Of a stretch of 64,000 nt of DNA, positions 55,173 through 64,000 are shown piece after piece (within the stretch, counting starts at the first letter, position 1; each line of letters starts with the position of its first letter). The notes below the pieces were generated by a model. That model searched no databases and had not been told where the DNA came from. It saw only the letters and a program-made list of their open reading frames with translations. Made by a program: the position numbers and the translations under genes. The stretch comes from Cinnamomum chago (lineage: Eukaryota; Streptophyta; Magnoliopsida; Laurales; Lauraceae), in contig CP142452.1 in assembly GCA_038049695.1 (NCBI GenBank), forward strand, positions 76,969,501-77,033,500. The letters are read 5' to 3'.

Positions 55173-58100
55173 ATGACAGGGAGAACTGCGAAAGGCGGAG
55201 AAACATCCAAGGCAAGGCGTACAGGACCGTCCTCTGACCTCCTCCCTGCTAAGAAGAGGTCCGGGAAGGAACCAGTGGTAGAGGATGACGTCGAGCGTGG
55301 CCTCGTCCGAATCAACGTCCAGGAGCGTGACCTTCGTTCGGAGTCTGCTCCCCGGAGGGGGGATACCCAGCAGCAACCTGCAGGCCTCCTGACGGGCCAA
55401 GACCAGCGGAGTAAGTCTCCAGCGGTCGATGGACCCCGTCCCTTTGATCAGGTGGAGGATGCTGAGGACGCTGAGGACGAGGAGTATAATCCTAGTGATG
55501 ACTTCGACGACTCCACCCTCCAAGAGATTAGAGCACAGAATGAGGCCATCAAGGAGAGAGACGCTCTGATCCTCCAGCTCCAGCAGCAGCTAGAAAGAGC
55601 TATGGGATCAGCAGGGCCCCGGCAGCAATCCCATCAGCAATCTCAGCAGCGTCAGTCACGGCAGCAGCAGCGGTCGCGACAACAACAACGCTCACTGCGA
55701 CAGCACGAGCGGGGGATGTCTCGTGGCAGGCGCCCAGATTCCCCCGAGAAGGACTTGAGGGACCATCTGAATAAGAAGAGGCTTGACCGAACTCGAGATG
55801 AAGGTTCGAGCGCTAGCCACAGCTACTCAAGGAAGGCGTCAGAAACCATCCCGGAAAGCAGGCATCATGATCAGGAGTGGTTGGACGCGCGCATAAGGGA
55901 AACGGTCCAGCGTAACCTGGAGATAGCTGGTCTCGGCCGAGACCAAAAGGACGTTTGTTGCGACCCCATTGATCTCGGCGCGTCTCCTTTCTCCCGCGAT
56001 ATCCGGAAGTATCCCCTGCCAAAGAAGTTTACCGTCCTGAGGTTCGTCACTTATGACGGGACCTCGGATCCAGCTACACATCTCAGACACTTCTCCCAGA
56101 GGATGTCAGTCTGGGGGGACGAGGGTCATCTGAACTGTCGAGTCTTCTCCTCCAGTTTGGGTGATCTCCCCCTGAAGTGGTTCTGTGCACTCCCGGAGGG
56201 GTCCATTTCGAGTTGGCAGCAACTCCAGCAGTCCTTCATGAAGAATTTCTAGGCCTACAGAATCCTGCCGAAAACAGATGCAGATATCATGGCCTTAAAG
56301 ATGAAGCAAGAAGAGAACATCACGCAGTTCGCGAAGCGATTCTGGACGGTCTACAGCCAGATTGAAAACTCCAAGGATGAAGTGGCAGTCTTCGCGTTTC
56401 GGAATGCCCTGCTGCCGGATAGCGACCTTCGCAAGGATCTGGCCAGAAACCCGGTGTCTTCCATAACGGCGCTTATGTCAATCGTCAACCGCTACATCGC
56501 CCAGGAGGACGACCAAGTCAGGGCTCGGGAAAGCCACGGGGCCGTGCAGAGGGACCGAGGTGAGAGGTCCTCCAAGAGGGATAGGAGGCCGTCCCAGAAA
56601 GACGAACCTCGAAGGGATGCATCCCGAAGAGACGAGTCAGACAGACCCAGGGCGCCAGCCGGCTCGGCGAGGGGTCAGACATTTACCTCGGTGAGAAGCA
56701 AAAGGCCCAGGCTATCCGAGGATGCATATCGGGCAGTCAATACGGTCTTCAAGGAACCCATCCACAAGATCATGTACAAAATCAAGAGAAGGCCGTACTT
56801 CAGCTGGCCAGAGCCCATGAAAGGCGACCCGTCCATCCGAGACCAGACGAGGTTTTGCGCATATCACAAGAAGGGCGGCCACAAGACCGAAGAATGCAGA
56901 ATACTGCGGTCGCACTTAGAGAAGCTCGTCGAAGAGGGGCACCTGCAGGAATTCGTCAAGGCGGACACTAGGGCCGCCACCCGAGCTCCACGCCGAGAAG
57001 AGAGGGGCCATGACATCGACGAGTCAGAGAAGATTATTAACGTCATCCATCTGGCTCCCCCGCCCAAGGGGAGTAACCGAGCTCGCGCCGAGGCCAGGCA
57101 AGCCTCCCACAGTAAGCAGGTCATGGCCGTTGAGCTCGGATCAGTACCGAAAAGGGCTAGGAGGGAGCGGCCCGAAATCAGGTTTACCGATGCAGACCTG
57201 GAAGGGGTGCAGCTTCCCCACAACGACCCGCTGATCGTAACTCTGAAGTTTGATTGCTCCAAGCAAGGCGTGAAGAACTGCACCGTGAAGAAGGTCCTTA
57301 TCGACCCCGGTAGTTCATCTGAAGTCCTCTATTTCGATAGCTTCCGGAGGATGGGACTGACGGAGAAGGACCTGCAAGAGGCCCGAATTCCCCTCATTGG
57401 CTTCAGCGCTAAGCCAGTTTACCCCAAGGGAAATGTGACGTTCAAGCTCGAGGCCGGCAGTGCGTCTGTCGAGGCAACCTTCATGGTGATTGAAGCACCC
57501 TCGCCTTACAACGCTATAGTGGGCAGGTCTTGGCTTCATAGCCTGGAGGCGGTCCCTTCCACTCTCCACCAGAAATTGAAATTCCCCTGGGAAGGAAAGA
57601 ATGGCAGAGTGGAAATCGTCACTGTCAGAGGAGATCAGCAGGCAGCCAGGCAATGCCTGACGGCCGTGGTGCCCGGAGAGCGAGAGCCCGAGGAGGTTAA
57701 TATGGCCGAGATGGAAAAGCGGTTGGAGAAAAGGCTAGACGAGGTCGGCCAGGACCCAGAGAACAAGAGCGTGGAGGACCTGACCGAAGTCAGAATCGAC
57801 CCGCAAGATCCGGAACGGTTCTTCTTGCTCGGCAGTTCGCTCGGGGAGCCAGAGAAGACCGAACTGGTCCAGTTCCTGGTGTAGAACAGAGAAGCCTTCG
57901 CCTGGACGCCACAAGAGATGCCTGGCATCGACCCTAAGGTAATATGCCATAAATTAAATGTAGACCCTAATCATAAACCTGTAATGCAGAAGGCTCGCAG
58001 GACTGGGGTGCCGCAAACCGAAGCCGTGGTCGAAGAGGTGGATAAACTGCTCGAGGCCGGCGCCATCAGAGAGGTCCAATACCCGACCTGGCTAGCCAAT

Positions 58101-61053
58101 ACCGTGGTCGTCAAGAAAAAGACTGGCAAATGGAGGGTGTGCGTCGACTTTACCGACCTGAACAAAGCCTGTCCCAAGGACAGCTTTCCCCTCCCAAAGA
58201 TCGACCAGATGATCGATGCCACAGCCGGACACGATAGAATGAGCTTCCTCGATGCATATCGCGACTATCATCAGATCCCGTTGTATGGGCCGGATGAAGA
58301 GAAGACAACTTTTATCACACCCCGAGGGACCTATTGTTATAAGGTGATGCCGTTTGGGTTGAAGAATGCAGGAGCCACCTACCAGCGACTTGTCACCAAG
58401 ATGTTCCGCGACCAGCTCGGCAAGAATGTTGAAGTCTACATCGATGACATGGTGGTCAAGTCCAAGGAAGCCCATACCCATTTGGCAGACCTAGCTGGAG
58501 TCTTCGCCACCTTGCAGAGGTTTAAGCTCAAGCTCAACGCCTCCAAGTGCGCCTTTGGTGTCGGTTCCGGTAAATTCTTGGGAAGCTTGGTCACACGCAG
58601 TGGGATCGAGGCAAATCCAGATCAGATATCGGCTATCCTTAGAGTGCAGAGCCCCACCTCGGCTAAGGAAGTCCAAAAGCTAACTGGAATGGCAGCCGCA
58701 CTGAATCGGTTCATCAGCAGATCCTCAGATAAGTGTCGGCCTTTCTTTCAGCTTCTTAGAAAGAATTTTAAATTTCAATGGACTCCAGATTGCGACCAGG
58801 CGTTGCGGGAGCTTAAGGCCTATCTTTCTTCCCCCCCTCTACTGTCAACTCCGGTCCACGGAGAGTTCTTGTATTTATACCTGGCGGTCTCAGATCATGC
58901 AGTGAGCTCGGTCCTCCTCCGAGAAGAGGACAGGGTCCAAAAACCCATTTATTACACGAGCAAGACCTTGATTGATGCCGAGACTAGGTACTTGCCTCTC
59001 GAGAAGCTCGCGCTGGCACTTGTTAGCGCCTCGCGAAAGCTCTCTCATTACTTTCAAACACATACCATAGTGGTTGTTACGGAACATCCACTCAAATCTG
59101 TTTTTAGAAAAGCTGACTTTTCAGGCAGAATTTCAAGATGGGCTGTCGAACTAGGGCAATATAAAATTCAGTATCAGCCCAGGACAGCGATCAAGGCTCA
59201 GGTTCTGGCAGATTTCCTTGCCGAGTTTGACTCGAGTTCGGCACCAAACCCGCTCGGCACCGAACTGGGGAGCAGGGAGCATGAGGCGCCCACGAGACCT
59301 GAACAGTCACAATGCCAAGCCCTCGCCCCAGTTTGGAAAGTCTTCGTCAACGGATCTTCCACCTCGAGAAGAGCCGGAGCAGGAGTTGTTCTCCAATCGC
59401 CAGAAGGACTGGTCATCGAGCAGGCTCTGACCCTGGATTTCAAGGCGTCGAACAATGAAGCTGAGTATGAAACCCTTTTAGCTGACTGAACAGCGCCAAA
59501 ATCCTCGGAGCTCAACAGCTGGTGGTCTTCAGTGATTCACAGTTGGTGGCAAACCAGCTGACTGGGGACTACCAAGCTCGCGACGATCGGATGACTGCGT
59601 ATTTGGCCCTGGCAAAGAAGCTGCTCTCTCAGTTCCACGCGGCCGAAATTAAACAGATAGGCAGAGAAGCAAACTCCCATGCAGATGCTCTTGCAAATTT
59701 GGCCAGCGTTGTCGAAGCAGGAAGAAAGAGAACCATCGAAGTCGGATCCTTGACCGCACCCAGTTCGAGCTCCATCCACCTCGGGAAGTGTCGTGTATTG
59801 ACCTCGGCCCGAGTTGGATGGACCCCTTCGTCGCCTACCTCAAGGACGACAAGCAGCCCGAAGACAGCAGCGAAGCGCACCGAATCAGACTGAAATCAGC
59901 ACGGTTCTGGCTGTCTCCCGAGGTCAAGCTCTACAGGAAGTCGTACACAGGCCCGTACCTCCAGTGTGTGCACCCAAGCAAAGTCGAAGATCTTCTCTTT
60001 GAAATACATGAAGGGATCTGCGGAAGCCATATTGGAGGAAGGTCACTAGCTTACCGGGCTATCAGCCAGGGTTACTGGTGGCCATATATGCAGAAGGACG
60101 CGCAGGTATACGCGAAGAAATGCGAGAAGTGTCAGAAATTCTCCCACTCTCTCCATCAGCCAGCACAGGACCTCAGTCCGCTTTCTAGTCAGTGGCCATT
60201 TGCCCAGTGGGGGCTCGACATAGTGGGACCACTCCACCGAACTCCTGGAAACAAAGGATGGCTGATAGTAGCCACGGATTACTTCACTAAATGGATCGAA
60301 GCAGAGCCGTTGTCCTCCATCACGGAGCAAGACTCCAAAAAATTCGTATGGAAAAACATCGTCACAAGGTTCGGTATCCCCAGAATACTGATCTCGGATA
60401 ACGGGACTCAGTTCGACTCCAACCTCTTCAGAAGCTTCTGTCAGGAGCACGGTATCCGAAATCGATATTCCACACCGGCTTACCCACAGAGTAACGGTCA
60501 GGCAGAGATTTTCAATAAAGTGGTACTCGACGGGCTGAAGAAACGGCTTGACAGAGCCAAAGGAAGATGGGTGGAAGAGCTCCCGAGTGTACTATGGGCT
60601 TACCGAACGACCCCAAGGAGGTCCACTTCGGTAACGCCTTTCTCCCTGGCCTATGGGATGGAGGCTGTCATTCCCTTTGAGATCGGCCTTCCTACTCTAA
60701 GGTCCGAGCTCTTCGATCAGGGCCGAAATGAGCCGCATCTGGCTCTGGAGCTAGATCTGGCCGACGAGCGAAGAGAAGCGGCAGCAGTTCGGCTCGCAGC
60801 CTATCAGCGGCAACTTGCCAGAGGTTATAACCAGAAGGTCAGAGAGAGGAAATTCTCAGTAGGAGAGTTGGTTCTCAAGAAGGCGCTCCCAGGGGACAAG
60901 GATCCGAATCAAGGCAAACTGGCGCCGAATTGGCGTGGCCCGTTTAAAGTGACTTCTATCGAAGGGCGGTCGGCATACAGACTCGAGGATATGGAAGGAC
61001 GGCCGCTATCGAGACCATGGAATGCATCACACCTCAAGAAATTCTATTTTTGA
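55173..61053 (+). pseudogene. gag-pol of the Tat-type element, disrupted
   Basis: The start is ATG 55173, after the primer site. Gag runs to in-frame TAG 56250-56252, then continues in the same frame through a CX2HX4HX4C knuckle (CAYHKKGGHKTEEC) and the protease (IDPGSSSEVL) to TAG 57882-57884. The same frame resumes with reverse transcriptase (VCVDFTDLNKACPKD, FGLKNAGATYQR, catalytic YIDDM at 58437-58451) and RNase H, where the first catalytic motif is VNGSS instead of the usual VDGSS. A one-base loss near 59485 and another near 59783 shift the frame. Integrase (59788-61053) has a zinc motif ending CEKCQKF, the catalytic D and D in GLDIVGPL and ISDNGTQF, and E in NGQAEIFN. The protein would make virus-like particles and integrate cDNA, but this copy cannot. 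Confidence 0.92.
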
Positions 61054-61143
61054 ATTTGTACCTGTACAATACTTTTGAGATTAATAGAACTACATTCGTC
61101 CTGAATTCAAGACAGTCTGGCAGCAATATAAATCATGAAATCG

Positions 61144-61880
61144 CCGACGGTGAAGACCGTCTAAGGTCGGCACTCAGCCACCTAGACGTGCAGGCCGATA
61201 TGGCCGACGGTGAAATCCGTCTAAGGTCGGCACCCAGCCACCTAGACGTGCAGCCGAAATGGCCGACGGTGAAATCCGTCTAAGGTCGGCACCTAGCCAC
61301 CTAGGCGTGTAGCCGAAATGGCCGACGGTGAAATCCGTCTATGGTCGGCACCCAGCCACCTAGACGTGCAGACCGAAATGGCCGACGGTGAAATCTGTCT
61401 ATGGTCGGCACCCAGCCACCTAGACGTGCAGGCCGAAATGGCCGACGGTGAAATCCGTCTGAGGTTGGCACTCAGCCACCTAGACGTGCAGCCGAAATGA
61501 CCGACGGTGAAGACCGTCTAAGGTCGGCACCCAGCCACCTAGACGTGCAGCCGAAATGGCCGACGGTGAAATCCGTCTATGGTCGGCACCCAGCCACCTA
61601 GACGTGCAGACCGAAATGGCCGACGGTGAAATTCGTCTATGGTCGGCACCCAGCCACCTAGACGTGCAGGCCGAAATGGCCGACGGTGAAATCCGTCTAA
61701 GGTTGGCACTCAGCCACCTAGACGTGCAGCCGAAATGGCAGACGGTGAAGACCGTCTAAGGTCGGCACTCAGCCACCTAGACGTGCAGGCCGAAATGGCC
61801 GACGGTGAAGACCGTCTAAGGTCGGCACTCAACCACCTAGACGTGCAGACCGAAATGGCCGACGGTGAAATCCGTCTAAT
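61144..61880 (+). repeat. Tandem array, 13 units of 59-60 bp, with a 238-bp higher-order period
   Basis: Units begin CCGACGGTGAA at 61144, 61204, 61263, 61322, 61382, 61442, 61501, 61560, 61620, 61680, 61739, 61799 and 61859 (last truncated). Each contains CAGCCACCTAGACGTGCAG. Variants come in an ordered set of four (61322-61559), repeated at 61560-61798. Some units hold the perfect hairpin GACGGT-GAAG-ACCGTC. A 60-bp period leaves a frame open, but the peptide is only a repeat artefact. Arrays in this position of Tat elements are a known source of satellite DNA. Confidence 0.95.
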
Positions 61881-61982
61881 CACCTCAATCCGAACTCACA
61901 CACTTTGAAGAAAGAAGTAAATGAAAAAGCAAAGGAAAACAATCAGCATCCATGGAGACTGAATTGAGGAGAATTGGGGGAT

Positions 61983-61988
61983 TTTATT
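61983..61988 (-). terminator. AATAAA polyadenylation signal of the antisense gene
   Basis: TTTATT on the plus strand gives AATAAA on the minus strand, about 120 bp beyond the stop codon of the antisense gene and about 100 bp before the tandem array. Confidence 0.55.
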
Positions 61989-62108
61989 GATAGACGAATG
62001 TTTACAATCGAGGTGTGGAAGTTGCCATCACCCGTTCACACATTCCATTTTCAGTTTACTACAAAAAAAAAAGATACATTTTTTTTCTCAAAAGAACAAA
62101 GACAGAGC

Positions 62109-64000
62109 TTAGGAAGCCTCAGCCTCGGTGTCCTCAATAACGACTACTGCTTCATCGACCGTCGCAACGGTTCCGGAGGTTTCCGGAACCACTTCGCTTG
62201 AAGCCTCCGGCGGAGCAGGGATCTCTGGAGGCGGAGAAGCTGGAGTCTCTGGCGGAGGAGAGGCAGGAGTCTCCGGAGGCGGTGAGGCTGCGGTCTCAAC
62301 AGGAGATGGGGGCCGGAACTTAGGAGGATTCAGAAATAACGGGTGGTCTTCCAGGACCCCGTACTCCTTGAGCGCGGCCCGACAGCCGAGGTGGAACAGT
62401 TGCTGGCTCAGCTGTGTCATCTGGTCAGTGTAGTTCCTGCCAGCATGTTCTGTTCCCTCGAGGAAGGCGGCGTCGATTTCTGCTTGTTGAGACGCGAGGT
62501 CCTCCTCCCTAGCCGCCTTCTCTCGTTCCAACTCGGCCGCCAGTTCGGCCGACCTCCTCATTTCGGCGACGAGCTTCTCCTGTAAGGTCAATGACTCAGC
62601 TTTGGTCTGGGAGAGCTCGCACACCGCCGAGACCACTTGTGCGTCCAGTTCGGCCCTTTTCGCCTCGGCCTCCTTCAACTCCTCGCTCTTGGCCGACAAG
62701 GCAGCTTCGGCCTGCTCTTTTTCCTCCGCCAAGCGGTTCTGTCGAGCGTCCTCCTCCGCGATCCTGTTCAGGACCAGCGGAAGCCTTTGAACAGCCTGCA
62801 AGAGACGGACGAGATTTAGCATCGCGCACAGAGAGCCTAGTATAATCGTCAGTCATAGATTCAACACTTACCAGGAAGGAGTGCTGCAGCGTTCTCATGA
62901 GTAGCTGAGAGCTATCCTCTGCCTGGTGCCTCTCCACGTCCTTGGGGAGCGCGCAGGCTCGGCAGAGAGCCGTAATCACAGGCGGGTTCCCCACCACTCT
63001 ATCCTCAACATTGAGGGGCCTCCCCGGCCACAGCTCCAGATCGGGCTTGAAGGCCTCCGGCTCGGCCGAGACCACGGCGCGAGGCGACTCGGAGCGCCGA
63101 TCCAGCGAGGCCCCGGACCGGATTGGCTCTTCCGCCCTGGCCCTCTCCCTGATGGTCAGCGATTGCCGCGACTGGTCTTCGCGGACAGGGGACTTCCCCC
63201 TTGTCCTCTTTCGGGGCCTCTCCCTCTCCTCAGCGGCGGGCTGGGCCTCGGGGACCGCTGGGACGATCGAGGTACTAGAGGGACGGGCGCTGGAGGCGGG
63301 AGGACGGGCGCTGGAGGCAGCCCTCTGCTCGCCAAAGATGGCTGCTGCTAAGTTGCGCGGTTGATAGGCCGGCCGACGCCTCTCCATCTCTTCGGAGTCT
63401 GAGAAGTTTTCGACCTCCCTCAAGGGATCGCTCTCGGCCGCAGCAGCCGACGAGGAAGTTTCGGCAACAGTGACAGGCCCGCTCGCAGCCTCGGCCAAAG
63501 CAAGAACTATCTCCCCAGGACGGCCTGACTTCCGCGTGTATGATGCGTACTTCGGCTCATACCCTAGTAAGGAAAAGGCAGCCCTGTTGTGGTGGCCTCG
63601 GTACTGATAGATCTTATCCAGCCAGGCCTTGTTCCTCCGCCAGCGGTCTAGGTTGGCGTCCCGTCTTCGCTGTTGGAGACCTGTAAAAGGAAAGAATAGA
63701 CTTAGAATAAAAGTTAATGAGGAAAGTAATAATCCGAAACCCGGCAGAATGGACAGGGCATTACTCGGCGGCGTCCCGAAGGTCCGCGGGACCTGGGATC
63801 TCCATGTGGTCTCGGATTCGGCCCCTCCGAACTCCCAGTTACCAGAGACGAGTAGCCGATCATCCCCAGCGTATTTATTCAAGTCCTCCAAGGCCGTGAT
63901 GAGGGGCGAACACTTTGCTTTAACACGAAGATAATACGTGTTGCCATCTCGGGTTTTGCAAAGATCATAAACATCTTCGATGTCATGGACGCCGAGATCG
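62109..64000 (-). CDS. Antisense accessory gene of the Tat element, spliced, partial at 5' end (gypsy-type transposon domain, PF04195-like)
   Basis: Visible exons on the minus strand are 64000-63765, 63680-62872 and 62795-62109. The introns are 84 and 76 bp: GTAATG...TTTTACAG and GTAAGTG...CTCTTGCAG. The reading is open to the window edge; the start codon is outside. The first part (TYYLRVKAK, LLVSGNWEF, SQVPRTFGTP) fits the 'putative gypsy type transposon' domain of Tat accessory ORFs (assigned from memory). A Ser/Pro/Arg-rich region follows with an NLS-like RPRKRTRGKSP. The last exon is a Glu/Ala/Lys-rich coiled coil of about 90 residues, then a triplet of ETPASPPP-like repeats and an acidic C-terminus ending TEAEAS. 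Splice signals and frame are intact although gag-pol is broken. Function unknown. Confidence 0.8.

Larger units (their letters stand above)
54461..64000 (+). mobile_element. Ty3/gypsy retrotransposon of the Tat group, continuing beyond the window
   Basis: In order it holds a 5' LTR, a primer site, gag, protease, reverse transcriptase, RNase H and integrase, a tandem repeat array, and an opposite-strand accessory gene. The 3' LTR is not reached. Extra sequence between integrase and the 3' LTR, with tandem repeats and an additional ORF, is characteristic of the Tat lineage. GC content is much higher than in the flanks. The coding region is disrupted, so this copy is inactive. The exact left end is uncertain (54430-54465). 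Confidence 0.88.

Noticed and set aside
54831..55523. 230-codon minus-strand ORF over the LTR/gag start
   Set aside because: It is antisense to LTR and gag, has no recognised domain, and crosses the primer site.
61318..61759. Open frames of 60-88 codons encoding a repeating MADGEI...SHLDVQ peptide
   Set aside because: They follow from a 60-bp repeat unit being divisible by three. Units of 59 bp break the frame, and the repeat is best explained as non-coding DNA.
61144..61880. CRISPR-like regular array
   Set aside because: There are no spacers: whole 60-bp units repeat head to tail, inside a plant retrotransposon.
62128..63934. Several plus-strand ORFs of 60-141 codons
   Set aside because: They are shadows of the antisense accessory gene, which has domain patterns and splice signals the plus strand lacks.
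1..64000. tRNA, rRNA or microRNA genes
   Set aside because: No stretch with convincing tRNA boxes plus cloverleaf, rRNA identity or clear miRNA hairpin was seen; the box-A-like words belong to SINEs.

Overview
This window is nuclear DNA of a flowering plant. The evidence is spliced genes with GT/AG introns, plant-type gene families, and a dense load of plant LTR, LINE, SINE, hAT, Mutator and Harbinger elements. No species can be named from the sequence. TE-filled introns of 2.9 to 5.7 kb suggest a fairly large genome (inference).

Only two host genes can be supported, both on the minus strand. The first (14067 to 3894, six exons including a 5'UTR exon) encodes a Lunapark-type ER-junction protein of 420 aa, with two membrane segments, a coiled coil and a C-x2-C zinc ribbon. 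The second (33737 to 26207, three coding exons) encodes a 452-aa ARF GTPase-activating protein of the AGD6/AGD7 type. Both open with telo-box motifs and GA/TC-rich leaders, and both have introns crowded with transposon copies.

The rest is mobile DNA with boundaries that can often be read to the base. At 1-1377 is the LTR-proximal end of a minus-strand retrotransposon carrying a putative plant transposon (PF20167-like) domain. At 35107-42495 is a complete, young, non-coding copia-type element: 2.2-kb LTRs with only ten substitutions, a tRNA-iMet primer site, several polypurine tracts and a 5-bp target duplication. At 43231-44202 is a Pack-MULE-like element that captured a RING-H2 gene fragment. 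At 44281-45481 is a 5'-truncated RTE LINE with a 17-bp target duplication. Six hAT-type elements, two Harbinger MITEs, four SINEs, one solo LTR, a second short RTE copy, a Helitron end and an LTR-like relic fill the gaps.

From about 54461 to beyond the right edge lies a Ty3/gypsy element of the Tat group. Its gag-pol is broken by two in-frame TAG codons and two frameshifts, and one RNase H catalytic residue is changed. Downstream of pol come a 13-unit, ~60-bp tandem array and then, on the opposite strand, a long accessory gene. That gene has two clean introns, an NLS-like segment, a coiled coil, proline-rich repeats and its own AATAAA signal. This antisense unit next to the satellite-like array is the most interesting feature of the window.
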